From Kaistella flava (ex Peng et al. 2021) (GTDB taxonomy: Bacteria; Bacteroidota; Bacteroidia; Flavobacteriales; Weeksellaceae), in contig NZ_CP040442.1 of the NCBI RefSeq assembly GCF_015191005.1, positions 3,534,001-3,598,000 of the forward strand: a DNA stretch of 64,000 nucleotides, in the 5' to 3' direction. Shown one piece after another: positions 8,169 to 17,353 of this stretch; the stretch's first letter is position 1, and the number at the start of each line of letters is the position of its first letter. The notes under the pieces were generated by a model, which worked only from the letters and a program-made list of their open reading frames with translations, made no database searches and was not told where the DNA came from. A program made the translations under genes and the position numbers.

Positions 8169-8810
8169 ATGACTTGGACCGAAATTCTTTCTCCGATTAA
8201 AAATACAGAATACTTCGAAAAGCTTTGGCAAAAAGTAGAAGAGGAATATTCAACCGAAAAATGTTTTCCACCAAAAGAGCAGATTTTTAGAGCATTAGAT
8301 TTAACGTCTTTTGAAAATGTAAAAGTGGTTATTATTGGTCAGGATCCTTATCACAACGATGATCAGGCAAATGGATTGTGTTTTTCTGTTTCTGAAAAAG
8401 TAAAAGCGCCGCCTTCACTCAAAAATATTTTCAAAGAATTGAAAGAAGATTTAGGAATTGAAAGATCTAAGAAAGAACTTGATGATTGGGCAGAACAAGG
8501 AGTTTTACTTTTGAATGCGACTTTAACGGTAAAAGCACACTCGCCGAATTCTCATAAAGATCTAGGTTGGGAGAAATTCACCAATTACGCCATCAAAGAA
8601 GTTTCAGATAAAAAGGAAAATATAGTCTTTGTTTTATGGGGCGCTTTTGCACAAAAAAAAGAGGAACTCATTGATTCCTCTAAACATTTTATTGTAAAAT
8701 CTGCGCATCCATCGCCTTTTTCGGTTTATCGTGGTTTCTACGGAAGTAAACCTTTTTCTCAGATCAATGATTATTTAAAATCAAAAAATATAGAAACTAT
8801 TTCGTGGTAG
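8169..8810 (+). CDS. ung: Uracil-DNA glycosylase
   Basis: Removes uracil from DNA in base excision repair. The 213-residue protein has the family 1 signatures: catalytic GQDPYH (near residue 57), the LLLNATLTV strand, and the leucine-loop motif SAHPSPFSVYRGFYGSKPFS. Length is normal. The start ATG at 8169 follows an unusually G-poor leader rich in ATTATCACAT-like words. The gene is convergent with the lipoprotein gene and their coding ends overlap by 14 bases (8797-8810). Confidence 0.97.
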   Translation: MTWTEILSPIKNTEYFEKLWQKVEEEYSTEKCFPPKEQIFRALDLTSFENVKVVIIGQDPYHNDDQANGLCFSVSEKVKAPPSLKNIFKELKEDLGIERSKKELDDWAEQGVLLLNATLTVKAHSPNSHKDLGWEKFTNYAIKEVSDKKENIVFVLWGAFAQKKEELIDSSKHFIVKSAHPSPFSVYRGFYGSKPFSQINDYLKSKNIETISW

Positions 8811-9414
8811 TTCCACCGCGTTCGGTTGATGGATTTTGATCTGTTTCTTTTTCAAACTGAAGTGCAATTTTATAAGTTCCTTTCAATGCTTTAAATCCTT
8901 TTGCTGAAGTAGTTTCCGGACTTACATCAATTAATGAGATTGCGTATCCGTTGAAATTTTGTGTGTTTTGGTATCCTTTACTTGCATCATTTAAAGTGCT
9001 TAATTGCAGTGTTACAGGTCTCGTATAAGTTCCCATCAACGTAACTTCTGCCATTGCATTTCCGGCCCAAACACATTGTACATCTTTTGGGCAACGGCTG
9101 TCTTCAACTATTTTATTGAAAGTAACATTCATTCCGTATTCTTTAAAGAATTTATTTTCTCCTTCCTTTAAATAAATCACATTTTTTTGATTTGAGTTAG
9201 CCTGTTCGTGTTCTGCAATTTTTACGGCTTCTGCATCAGGCGGTAATCCAGTAGACATTTTCGGCTCGTCTTTTTTTGGAGTGGTCGAATCAGAAGTTGT
9301 TACCACTTTCGTATTCTCAATAATAGTTGCTTTTTCCGTCTTTGCTGCATTTTGATTTTGACACGTTGCCAAAGTAAAAACAGCTAATGAACTTAGTAAT
9401 ATTCTGTAAATCAT
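8797..9414 (-). CDS. Hypothetical lipoprotein
   Basis: 205 residues with a signal peptide and lipobox LATC (Cys18), then a Thr/Lys/Glu-rich linker (about 20-75) and a globular region containing DSRCPKDVQCVWAGNA, a Cys pair motif seen in other Bacteroidota lipoproteins of unknown function. It is probably attached to the outer or inner membrane on the periplasmic side. Its 3' end overlaps ung in the convergent orientation. It lies 11 bases downstream of the DUF456 gene, so the two likely share a transcript. Confidence 0.8.
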   Translation of the reverse strand: MIYRILLSSLAVFTLATCQNQNAAKTEKATIIENTKVVTTSDSTTPKKDEPKMSTGLPPDAEAVKIAEHEQANSNQKNVIYLKEGENKFFKEYGMNVTFNKIVEDSRCPKDVQCVWAGNAMAEVTLMGTYTRPVTLQLSTLNDASKGYQNTQNFNGYAISLIDVSPETTSAKGFKALKGTYKIALQFEKETDQNPSTERGGTTTK

Positions 9415-9425
9415 AAATTTAATTT

Positions 9426-9911
9426 TTAAAACATATCGATTAAAACTACCAAAAACATTGCCAATCCCACGATGAAATTGAAACCTGTTCCGTAGAGAAA
9501 TCCTATAAAAGCACCTTTGGTAGAATTCCAGGCTTTCTTTTTGTCGGAAGCATCATGCAATAATTCGCCAATGAAAACGCCTAAAAACATTCCGATTAAG
9601 AAACCAAAAGGAATGGGAATAAAGAACAATCCGACTAAAGTTCCAACAAATGAGCCGACGCTTCCCCAACGTGTTCCGCCATATTTCCGATTGGTTCTAG
9701 CTGGAATGACATAATTTAAAACGGTTGATAAAATCGTCAGGAAAACAAAAATCCAAATATAAAACATTGATAGTGGCGCGTCCGTTCCAAATTTATAGAT
9801 GAGCAAACCCGCTAAACTTAATAGTAAACCAGGTAAAACAGGAAGGAAAGTTCCTAAAATACCGAGAACTAATAATATAATGCACGCAATATCAATTAAA
9901 GTAGTGTCCAT
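9426..9911 (-). CDS. DUF456 family membrane protein
   Basis: 161 residues with four to five hydrophobic segments and the family's glycine-rich repeats (LGILGTFLPVLPGLLLSLAG, GSFVGTLVGLFFIP, GMFLGVFIGELLHD). The family occurs widely in bacteria and its function is unknown. Located in the cytoplasmic membrane. It is divergent from the MscS gene and followed closely by the lipoprotein gene. Confidence 0.88.
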   Translation of the reverse strand: MDTTLIDIACIILLVLGILGTFLPVLPGLLLSLAGLLIYKFGTDAPLSMFYIWIFVFLTILSTVLNYVIPARTNRKYGGTRWGSVGSFVGTLVGLFFIPIPFGFLIGMFLGVFIGELLHDASDKKKAWNSTKGAFIGFLYGTGFNFIVGLAMFLVVLIDMF

Positions 9912-9967
9912 CGTAACTAAATTTTGTTAAATGTACTTATTAATCTACGAAAGACAAACAGAATTCT

Positions 9968-9975
9968 TATTTTTG
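9968..9975 (+). promoter_or_regulatory. Promoter -7 box of the MscS-type gene
   Basis: TATTTTTG matches TAnnTTTG and ends five bases before the ATG at 9981. This argues against the longer reading frame that begins at 9924. Confidence 0.55.
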
Positions 9976-9980
9976 CCATA

Positions 9981-11240
9981 ATGAATAAAGATCTGACTAA
10001 TACTAAAGATTTCCTGCAGGATATAAGCGATTATATTCACGTTTTTGTCCGAGATTATTTTCCAGATGGTTGGGTTTTACTGCTGCAAATATTGGCGAAA
10101 TTTATTTTTTTTATTGTCATTATTTACCTGGTTGATTTTCTATTTAAATTATTAATCAACAGTATTTTCAAAGTTTTTTTTAATAAAGAGAAATATCCGA
10201 TCTTAAAATCAATCTACGACGCAAAAATCACCAATTCGATTTCGCACATTAATGCCTTATTGTTCGGTAGTTATGCGTTATTTTCGATTTTTTACAGACA
10301 TCCAAAAAGCTTTACTTTTCTTGAAAGATTAATCGGTTTATTTATTGTCTTAGTTATTGCACAATTGCTGCTGCGTGGTGTAACTGCTTTCAGAAACTAT
10401 TTTGTAATTAAAAAAGATTATTACAAGATCATCGCTTTGAATGCTGTTTCTCAAACGATTAATATTTTCGGAATTTTTGTGTGTTCTGTCATTGCAATTA
10501 GCGTATTGTTTGGCATTAGTGGTTCTGCAATTGTAGGAAGTTTAGGAGCGATTACGGCAGTTTTAGTATTGGTTTTCAGAGATACGATTTTAGGTTTTGT
10601 AACTGGAATTCACGTAGCTACTTCTAAAAATTTAAAAGTCGGTGACTGGATCGGAATCCCAAAATATGGCTTAGAAGGAACGATCATCGATTTAAATCTT
10701 TTAACTACGAAAATTGAGAATTTTGATAAAACAATTTCGACGATTCCAACCTATGATTTTTTAACGACAGAAATTAAGAATCTTCAAGTAATGTCTGAAA
10801 GCAATACGCGAAGGATCAAGCGTTCTATCATCTTTAATATTAATTCTTTTAAATTTTTAAATTTAGAAGAAGTCGAGCACTTTTCGAAAATTAATTTGAT
10901 TAAAGGATATCTTGATAATATGAAAACCGAGATTGTCAAAGAAAGATCGGATTTAGAAAATTCAGATCTGATCATTAATGGCAGACAGTTAACCAATATT
11001 GGAGTCTTTCGGGAATATGCTCTTCATTATCTTAAAAGCAGTAAGCACATTGATCAGGGAGGAACGTTGCTCGTGAGACAACTTGAAAATACGCCACACG
11101 GAATGCCTTTAGAGATTTACTGTTTCACCAACGATTCTGCCTGGGCCAATTATGAAGTAATTATGGCAGATATTTTTGATCATCTTTTGGTAGCTTCCAA
11201 AGAATTTGATTTAGAAATTATGCAGTTTAATAAAATGTAA
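9981..11240 (+). CDS. Mechanosensitive ion channel family protein (MscS-like)
   Basis: 419 residues. The N-terminal half has four to five membrane helices; the pore-lining region is recognisable at IVGSLGAITAVLVLVFRDTILGFVTGIHVA, followed by the beta domain LKVGDWIGIPKYGLEGTIIDLNLLTTKI. The C-terminal part (about 290-419) is a soluble domain typical of the YbdG-like subgroup. It would open under membrane tension to protect against osmotic downshock. The ATG at 9981 is preferred since the promoter box lies in the first 20 codons of the longer frame. pdxJ follows four bases after the stop, so they are probably cotranscribed. Confidence 0.88.
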   Translation: MNKDLTNTKDFLQDISDYIHVFVRDYFPDGWVLLLQILAKFIFFIVIIYLVDFLFKLLINSIFKVFFNKEKYPILKSIYDAKITNSISHINALLFGSYALFSIFYRHPKSFTFLERLIGLFIVLVIAQLLLRGVTAFRNYFVIKKDYYKIIALNAVSQTINIFGIFVCSVIAISVLFGISGSAIVGSLGAITAVLVLVFRDTILGFVTGIHVATSKNLKVGDWIGIPKYGLEGTIIDLNLLTTKIENFDKTISTIPTYDFLTTEIKNLQVMSESNTRRIKRSIIFNINSFKFLNLEEVEHFSKINLIKGYLDNMKTEIVKERSDLENSDLIINGRQLTNIGVFREYALHYLKSSKHIDQGGTLLVRQLENTPHGMPLEIYCFTNDSAWANYEVIMADIFDHLLVASKEFDLEIMQFNKM

Positions 11241-11244
11241 TACA

Positions 11245-11964
11245 ATGACAAAATTGAGTGTAAATATTAATAAAATTGCGACCATCAGAAACGCAAGAGG
11301 TGGTGAATTACCAAGTGTAACTGAAGCTGCAATTAAGTTGCAGGAATTTGGCGCGCAGGGAATTACCATTCATCCAAGACCAGATCAAAGACATATTACG
11401 AGAAAGGATGTTTATGATTTAAAGCCTTTAATTCATACCGAATTTAATATAGAAGGAAATCCGCATCGTGCTTTTATTGATATGGTTTTAGAAGTAAAAC
11501 CTGAGCAGGTTACACTTGTTCCAGATGGTGAAGATGCGATTACGTCGAATGCAGGTTGGGATTGTGAGTATAATTTGGAATTTTTAAAATTGGTAATTTC
11601 AGAATTTAAAGAAGCCGGAATTAGAACTTCTATTTTCCTGGATCCAAATCCGGAAATGGTAAAATTTGCTAAACAAACTGGTGCTGATAGAATTGAATTA
11701 TACACTGAAGCTTACGCAACCAATTATTCTAAAAATAAAGAAGAGGCAATTAAACCTTATATCGAAACTGCTTTAGAAGCAGAGAAATATGGATTAGGTG
11801 TTAATGCTGGTCACGATTTAAGTTTAGAAAATTTAAAATATTTTGCAGATAATATTCCTAATTTATTAGAGGTTTCCATTGGTCATGCTTTGATTTCTGA
11901 GGCGTTATATATGGGACTTGAAAATACCGTTCAGGCGTATCTGAAGCGTTTAGCAAAATGGTAA
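11245..11964 (+). CDS. pdxJ: Pyridoxine 5'-phosphate synthase
   Basis: Condenses 3-amino-2-oxopropyl phosphate with 1-deoxyxylulose 5-phosphate in pyridoxal phosphate synthesis. 239 residues with the family motifs LSVNINKIATIRNARGG, ITIHPRPDQRHI, EVKPEQVTLVPD, GLGVNAGHDL and EVSIGHALISEAL, all characteristic of PdxJ. Length is normal. It lies four bases behind the mechanosensitive channel gene and ends in a hairpin terminator. Confidence 0.97.
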   Translation: MTKLSVNINKIATIRNARGGELPSVTEAAIKLQEFGAQGITIHPRPDQRHITRKDVYDLKPLIHTEFNIEGNPHRAFIDMVLEVKPEQVTLVPDGEDAITSNAGWDCEYNLEFLKLVISEFKEAGIRTSIFLDPNPEMVKFAKQTGADRIELYTEAYATNYSKNKEEAIKPYIETALEAEKYGLGVNAGHDLSLENLKYFADNIPNLLEVSIGHALISEALYMGLENTVQAYLKRLAKW

Positions 11965-11972
11965 AATAATGG

Positions 11973-11995
11973 AAGCGGGCTTTAACCCGTTTTTC
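11973..11995 (+). terminator. Terminator after pdxJ
   Basis: GCGGGCTTTAACCCGT followed by TTTTT. The next bases contain another short palindrome, GGCTTTAGCC (12012-12022 region), a pair commonly seen together in flavobacterial intergenic repeats. Confidence 0.7.
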
Positions 11996-12033
11996 TGTAT
12001 TCAATATTTATAGGCTTTAGCCGAAATTTATGT

Positions 12034-12041
12034 TAATTTTG
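12034..12041 (+). promoter_or_regulatory. Promoter -7 box of the alpha/beta hydrolase gene
   Basis: TAATTTTG matches TAnnTTTG; it ends 17 bases before the ATG at 12059, leaving a leader of about 12 bases. Confidence 0.55.
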
Positions 12042-12058
12042 AACTTTAATTATTATTG

Positions 12059-12844
12059 ATGGAAATTCTGCACTCAAAGATTTACGGAGAAGACAAACCA
12101 GGAACGCCGCTTTTGGTATTTCACGGATTATTCGGAATGCTCGATAACTGGGGAAGTTTCGGTAAAGAAATGGGCGAGTTTTTTCCGGTTCATTTAATTG
12201 ATTTAAGAAATCATGGAAAAAGTTTTCACTCACCAGAAATGTCGCATGACGATTTAGCGCACGATATTTTGCATTATATGGAATCCCACAATTTGCAGAA
12301 AGTTAATTTGTTGGGTCATTCTTTGGGAGGAAAAGCAGTGATGCAATTTGCTATTAAATATCCGATCAAACTGGAAAAATTAATCGTAGTTGATATTTCA
12401 CCAAAAGCATATCCGCCACATCATCAGGGAATTATAAAAGCGTTAGAAACGGTTGATTTCGTAAAAGTGACTTCCAGACAAGAAGTTGAAGAAATTCTAC
12501 ATCAATATATTCCTGAGAAATCAGTCATTCAATTTTTGGCAAAAAACCTTTATTGGACTGATGATAAAAAACTAAACTGGCGTTTTAATTTAAAAACACT
12601 TTCCGAAAAATACACAGAATTTGTTTCTAATGCAATCAAATACGGTGTGTTTTCAGGAGAAACTTTATTTATTTCGGGAGCAAAATCCAACTATATTTTA
12701 CCTCAAGATGAATTCCAGATTAAACAGCAATTCCCAAATGCATCAGTCGTTACGATAAAAAATGCGGGACATTGGGTGCAGGCCGAAAATCCTACTGACT
12801 TCAACGAAGTGGTTAAAGATTTCCTTTCGGAACATCGAGTTTAA
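12059..12844 (+). CDS. Alpha/beta hydrolase (YbfF-like esterase)
   Basis: 261 residues of the alpha/beta-hydrolase fold. The nucleophile elbow is GHSLGGKA, the oxyanion region is VFHGLFGMLDNWG, an Asp follows LIVVD, and the catalytic His is in NAGHWVQAENP. The closest well-known family is the YbfF-type acyl-thioesterase/esterase. ATG at 12059 is preferred over an in-frame TTG at 12056. It starts a run of same-strand genes (epimerase, acyl-CoA ligase, mevalonate enzyme), but its substrate is not deducible. Confidence 0.85.
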   Translation: MEILHSKIYGEDKPGTPLLVFHGLFGMLDNWGSFGKEMGEFFPVHLIDLRNHGKSFHSPEMSHDDLAHDILHYMESHNLQKVNLLGHSLGGKAVMQFAIKYPIKLEKLIVVDISPKAYPPHHQGIIKALETVDFVKVTSRQEVEEILHQYIPEKSVIQFLAKNLYWTDDKKLNWRFNLKTLSEKYTEFVSNAIKYGVFSGETLFISGAKSNYILPQDEFQIKQQFPNASVVTIKNAGHWVQAENPTDFNEVVKDFLSEHRV

Positions 12845-12907
12845 TTTCGAATTATTTAAAAAACTCAAAGTCTCCAATCTCATGTCTCCAAATCTCCCCT
12901 CTAAATT

Positions 12908-13912
12908 ATGGTATTAGTCACAGGTGCTACTGGAATTCTCGGCAGAGTTATCGTTTTAGAATTACTGAAACGCGGTAAATCCGTCCGGGCAACCAAAAGA
13001 GCTTCCAGTAACATTGAAGAAGTTCGTGAATCTTACCGATTTTATACCGATAAAGCCGACGATTTTTTTAATAAAATTGAATGGATTGATGTCGATTTTC
13101 AAGATTTAGAATCATTACAGAACGCACTTGATCAAGTCACCGAAGTCTATCATTGCGCTGCTCACGTGAGTTTTCATCCCGATGAAAGGCGTACGATGTA
13201 TCAAACTAATATCGAAGGAACAAGACAACTTCTTTTTGCCTGTGAAGATTCTTCGGTTAAGAAATTCTGTTTTGTAAGTTCAACTGCTGTTCTAGATGGC
13301 GTTAATGAAAAAGGCGAAACGACTGAAGATTCCAATTATAATTCAAAACTGATTCATTCGCCATATGCTAAGTCCAAACATTTTTCTGAAATGGAGGTGT
13401 GGCGCGCCTCGGCGGAAGGATTAAATACCGTAATTATCAATCCAGGCGTAATCATCGGTAGTGGAAACTGGCAGTCGAGTAGCGGTGAAATTTTTGATGC
13501 TTTTGAGAAATATCCTTACGCGATGAGCGGAAGTACGACTTATGTTGATGTTAGAGATGTTTCTGAAATCGCCATTTCATTAATGGAAAATAATATTTTT
13601 GGAGAACGGTTTATCATTATTTCTGAAACTAAGAAGATTATTGAAGTTGCAAATTTTGTTCGTGAAAAATTAGGGAAATCAAAAGCGAAAGTGCTGTCAA
13701 AAGGAATTTTAAACTTAGGTTACGTCTTCAATGTTTTATTCGGATGGCTTTTTCCTAAGCTTAGAATGATGAGTAAAGTCAATCTTGAAACTGTAACTTC
13801 AAATCATGTCGTTTCAAATAAAAAGATTAGAAAAGAACTTGATTATCAATTTATTCCAGTTTTTGAAAGTATTGATTTCCATTTAAAAAATTATATCTCA
13901 GATAAAAAATAA
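12908..13912 (+). CDS. NAD(P)-dependent epimerase/dehydratase family protein
   Basis: 334-residue extended short-chain dehydrogenase. The nucleotide-binding loop is at the extreme N-terminus (VLVTGATGILGRVI), and the catalytic Tyr/Lys pair is in SPYAKSKHFSE with an upstream FVSSTAVLDG serine. The fold matches dihydroflavonol-reductase-like or sugar epimerase-like enzymes; the substrate is unknown. It ends two bases before the acyl-CoA ligase ATG, so the two are likely coupled, which hints at a lipid or fatty-acid-related substrate (inference only). Confidence 0.87.
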   Translation: MVLVTGATGILGRVIVLELLKRGKSVRATKRASSNIEEVRESYRFYTDKADDFFNKIEWIDVDFQDLESLQNALDQVTEVYHCAAHVSFHPDERRTMYQTNIEGTRQLLFACEDSSVKKFCFVSSTAVLDGVNEKGETTEDSNYNSKLIHSPYAKSKHFSEMEVWRASAEGLNTVIINPGVIIGSGNWQSSSGEIFDAFEKYPYAMSGSTTYVDVRDVSEIAISLMENNIFGERFIIISETKKIIEVANFVREKLGKSKAKVLSKGILNLGYVFNVLFGWLFPKLRMMSKVNLETVTSNHVVSNKKIRKELDYQFIPVFESIDFHLKNYISDKK

Positions 13913-13914
13913 CT

Positions 13915-15678
13915 ATGAATGTTGCTGAATTTTTAAATATTAATACTGCCAAGTTTCCGATGAAACCGGCAATCGGTTTTAAGAAAAAAGAAAAGTGGAC
14001 AGAAATCACTTGGTCAGATTTCCGACGATTGGTTTTTAAAACTGCAAATGCACTTTGCGAAGCAGGTATTTCTGAGCACGATAAAGTGGCCATTTATTCT
14101 GATAATTCAGCAGAATGGATTGTAACTGATTTGGCGATTTTGTCTTTGGGAGCGGTAACCGTTCCGATTTATTCCACTAATAATGAGGAGCAGGCAGAAT
14201 ATATTCTGAACGAATCTGAATGTAAAATCATCTTAGTCGGAAATCAGGAACAATATGATGCAGCTTTTAATATTTTAAATAGAAATCATATTTTGAAGCA
14301 GGTTTTGGTTGCGAAAAAAGCAATCTGGATCAAAAAAGAAAACAGTCAATATTTCGAGGATTTTATTAAAAAAGCAGAAGAAACTTTTGATATTGTTCCT
14401 AAAGAAGATGAAGATTTAGCCACCATTATTTATACTTCAGGAACCACGGGTGTTCCAAAAGGAGTGATGCTGACTCACGGAAATTTCCACAAATCGGTAG
14501 AAGCACATTTTGAATTTTTTAAGTTTAAAAACTTCGAGAATGAAACTTCTTTAGCATTTTTACCATTAACGCATATTTTCGAAAGATCTTGGACTTTACT
14601 CGCTTTGTATGGTGGAGCAAAAGTTTATTTCCTGGAGAATACCAAACTCATTGCAAGTGCATTAGTAGAAATTAAACCGACTATAATGTGTGCTGTGCCA
14701 AGGTTTTATCAGAAAATTTATGCGGGAGTTAATGAAATGGCAAACAACAGTTCTGAGTCTAAAAAGAAAATTTTCAACTGGGCAATTGCAACGGGAACTG
14801 AAGTTGCAGAATTGAGACGATTAAATAAAGAAATTCCATTTTCCTTAAACATTAAAAATAAAATTGCAGGCATCATGGTCTTTAATAAGGTCAAGAAAAA
14901 AATGGGCGGAAAACTCTGGTTTATGCCTTGTGGTGGAGCTTCTGTCTCGTCTGAAGTTACGCGGTTTTTTGAGGCATTGGGTATTCATATTACGGTTGGT
15001 TATGGTTTGACAGAAACTACGGCAACTTTAACTTGCTTTCCTTTTCATAATTTTGAACATGGATCTGCGGGAATTCCCTTTGGCGATACTCAAATTAAGA
15101 TTGGTGAAAACGATGAGATTTTAGCCAAAGGAAGCGGGATTATGAAAGGTTATTATAAAAAGCCAACTGAAACTGCGGAGGTTTTTACCGAAGATGGTTG
15201 GTTTAAAACGGGTGATGCAGGAAAATTTGACGCAGCTGGAAATTTAATAATTACGGATCGGATTAAGGATTTAATGAAAACTTCGAATGGGAAATATATT
15301 GCGCCGCAACCTTTAGAAAATCTACTTTCAGATAATAATTATATCAATCAAGCGATGATTGTGGCAGAAGGAAAACCTTATGTTACAGCGCTGATAATTC
15401 CAAATTTTGAGGCGTTGCAGGAAGTGATTGCAAAAATGAATATTCCTTTTACGAATTGGGCAGACATTGTTAATTTGGAAAGTATTCGAGAGTTTTATCG
15501 GGAGAAAATGGACGATATTCAGAAAGGACTTTCCGGTTTTGAAAAGGTGAAGAAATTTACTTTAATGCCCGCAGAATTCGAAATAGGAAGTGGCGAAATT
15601 ACGCCGACTTTGAAAGTCAAACGAAATGTAGTTTTGCAAAAATACGCGGCTTTGGTAGATAAGATGTATAATTCTTAA
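13915..15678 (+). CDS. Long-chain acyl-CoA synthetase (AMP-forming)
   Basis: 587-residue ANL-superfamily ligase that activates fatty acids to acyl-CoA through acyl-AMP. Visible motifs: P-loop TIIYTSGTTGVPKGV, the LPLTHIFERSW region typical of long-chain enzymes, VGYGLTETTATLT, the GWFKTGDAGKFD hinge region and the ITDRIKDLMKTSNGKYI C-domain motif. It is soluble or peripherally membrane-bound. Start ATG at 13915 lies two bases after the epimerase stop. Length is normal for FadD15-like proteins of Bacteroidota. Confidence 0.94.
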   Translation: MNVAEFLNINTAKFPMKPAIGFKKKEKWTEITWSDFRRLVFKTANALCEAGISEHDKVAIYSDNSAEWIVTDLAILSLGAVTVPIYSTNNEEQAEYILNESECKIILVGNQEQYDAAFNILNRNHILKQVLVAKKAIWIKKENSQYFEDFIKKAEETFDIVPKEDEDLATIIYTSGTTGVPKGVMLTHGNFHKSVEAHFEFFKFKNFENETSLAFLPLTHIFERSWTLLALYGGAKVYFLENTKLIASALVEIKPTIMCAVPRFYQKIYAGVNEMANNSSESKKKIFNWAIATGTEVAELRRLNKEIPFSLNIKNKIAGIMVFNKVKKKMGGKLWFMPCGGASVSSEVTRFFEALGIHITVGYGLTETTATLTCFPFHNFEHGSAGIPFGDTQIKIGENDEILAKGSGIMKGYYKKPTETAEVFTEDGWFKTGDAGKFDAAGNLIITDRIKDLMKTSNGKYIAPQPLENLLSDNNYINQAMIVAEGKPYVTALIIPNFEALQEVIAKMNIPFTNWADIVNLESIREFYREKMDDIQKGLSGFEKVKKFTLMPAEFEIGSGEITPTLKVKRNVVLQKYAALVDKMYNS

Positions 15679-15728
15679 TTGTGCATTTAAAAAAAATAGT
15701 CTTTATTAAAGTAAATTAGAAATAGAAT

Positions 15729-16781
15729 ATGAACGAATTTTCAGGAAATTTAAACTTCGAAATCTCTAATCAGAAAGTCAACGAATCTTGTCCTTCTAAT
15801 ATTGCCTTGATCAAATATTGGGGGAAATATGAAAACCAGATTCCAGCAAATCCAAGTATTAGTTATACTTTAAATCTGTGTAAAACAAATACAGAAATGC
15901 AGTTTATCGCTGATGAACCGTTTTCTGTTCAGACTTTTTTAGCTGGAAAAGAAGAATTGAAATTTGCTGAGAAAATCGAGAAATATTTTAAAAATATTGA
16001 ACGGTATTTGCCCTGGATTTTAAAAGGCAAATATATCATCCAAACAGAAAATACTTTTCCACACAGTTCTGGGATTGCAAGTTCTGCTTCCGGTTTTGGA
16101 GCGATTGCAAAATGCTTAATGAATTTAGATAAAGCTTTTTCGGGACAAACTGATGAAGATTCGTCGTTGAGAAAAGCAAGCTTTCTGGCTCGTTTAGGAA
16201 GCGGAAGTGCTTGCAGAAGCTTGTATGCCGGATTGGTTGTTTGGGGAGAAACCAAAGAGGTTTCCGGAAGTTCTGATTTATTTGCAGTTCGCTATCCGAA
16301 TGAAGAAATTCATGAAGTTTTCAGAAGTTTCAACGATTGGGTTTTACTCATTCACGAAGGTGAGAAATCGGTGAGTTCTACAGTTGGTCATGGTTTGATG
16401 AATACGAATCCGTATGCAGAAAGAAGATTTCAGGAAGCCCATGAGAATTTCGCTAGTCTGAAAACGATTTTGAAAAACGGGGATATGACAGTATTTATTA
16501 AAATGGTTGAACATGAAGCGCTGACCTTGCACGCGATGATGATGATGAGCGAGCCCGCATTCATTTTGATGCAAACGGGAACTTTAGCCGTCATTAATAA
16601 AATATGGGGATTCCGAAAAGAAACGAACCTTCCTTTATTCTTTACTCTAGATGCAGGTGCGAACGTACATTTGCTTTTCCCAAGTAATAGAGATGAAGAA
16701 AAAATTCAAGAATTTATTATTAAAGAATTAGTGCAGCATACCCAAAATAATGGAGTTGTAAAAGATGTGATGCGGTTCTAA
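15729..16781 (+). CDS. mvaD: Diphosphomevalonate decarboxylase
   Basis: Converts mevalonate diphosphate to isopentenyl diphosphate with ATP, the last step of the mevalonate route. 350 residues of the GHMP kinase superfamily: NIALIKYWGKYENQIPANPS is the family signature, the phosphate loop is FPHSSGIASSASGFGAIA, and RLGSGSACRSLYAG follows. Its presence implies isoprenoid synthesis by mevalonate, usual in Flavobacteriia. It ends one base before a 41-codon membrane micro-ORF. Confidence 0.95.
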   Translation: MNEFSGNLNFEISNQKVNESCPSNIALIKYWGKYENQIPANPSISYTLNLCKTNTEMQFIADEPFSVQTFLAGKEELKFAEKIEKYFKNIERYLPWILKGKYIIQTENTFPHSSGIASSASGFGAIAKCLMNLDKAFSGQTDEDSSLRKASFLARLGSGSACRSLYAGLVVWGETKEVSGSSDLFAVRYPNEEIHEVFRSFNDWVLLIHEGEKSVSSTVGHGLMNTNPYAERRFQEAHENFASLKTILKNGDMTVFIKMVEHEALTLHAMMMMSEPAFILMQTGTLAVINKIWGFRKETNLPLFFTLDAGANVHLLFPSNRDEEKIQEFIIKELVQHTQNNGVVKDVMRF

Positions 16782-16782
16782 A

Positions 16783-16908
16783 ATGAAGAAAAAGTATTGG
16801 TATATAGTCTTAGTGGTAATTATTATTTTACTGTTTATCGCACTATTCTACGGAAAAATAATTCGTGTCGGAAGTTGGGGATATAACAGAACTATACAAT
16901 GGAATTAA
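16783..16908 (+). CDS. Putative 41-residue membrane peptide
   Basis: ATG one base after the mvaD stop opens 41 codons: MKKKYWYIVLVVIIILLF, then IALFYGKIIRVGSWGYNR and a short end TIQWN. It has a basic N-terminus, one strong transmembrane stretch (residues 6-23) and a polar tail, the classic layout of a small single-pass inner-membrane protein. Position directly behind mvaD suggests cotranscription. I do not recognise a family. A second 39-codon frame (16899-17018, MELINCSKIAFYCKSKIH...) overlaps its end and is less convincing. Confidence 0.5.
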   Translation: MKKKYWYIVLVVIIILLFIALFYGKIIRVGSWGYNRTIQWN

Positions 16909-17147
16909 TCAATTGCTCCAAAATTGCTTTTTACTGCAAATCCAAGATTCACCGTGTTTCGCCGGAAATAAATAATTTAAAAACGGATAATTTACAAGAA
17001 GTCGTTCTTCCAAACTAAGCACGCAAAAGTTTGTAAAAGTTTATTAGAAAGAAGGTTTGCTAAACTTTAGTTTACATCATTTTTACAGATGTCTTTTGCC
17101 TCTTTTGCTGTTTAAAAGAGTAAAGATTTAAATTCTTAAGATGGAAC

Positions 17148-17342
17148 TTACTTTTTAACCGCAAGTCTGCTCAAGGTATGCATGATAAAAACCACGATGA
17201 TACCAACGATTGCTGCAGACATTGATAGGATGAAAGTAGAGTTTTCTTCTGCAAGAAATCCTAGATTCCATTCGATAACGTAAAGGTTTACACAGATAAA
17301 TACGATGAAAAGCGCTAAGAATATTTTATAGAACAGTTGCAT
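17148..17342 (-). CDS. Small two-helix membrane protein
   Basis: 64 residues with two hydrophobic helices (about 3-22 and 37-56) joined by a short acidic loop and ending in basic residues SRLAVKK. It starts 11 bases after the marC stop on the same strand, so it is probably expressed with marC. No family is recognised. The 240-bp gap on its right side (16909-17147) holds AT-rich sequence with scattered GCAAAAG words. Confidence 0.6.
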   Translation of the reverse strand: MQLFYKIFLALFIVFICVNLYVIEWNLGFLAEENSTFILSMSAAIVGIIVVFIMHTLSRLAVKK

Positions 17343-17353
17343 TTTTATAAATA

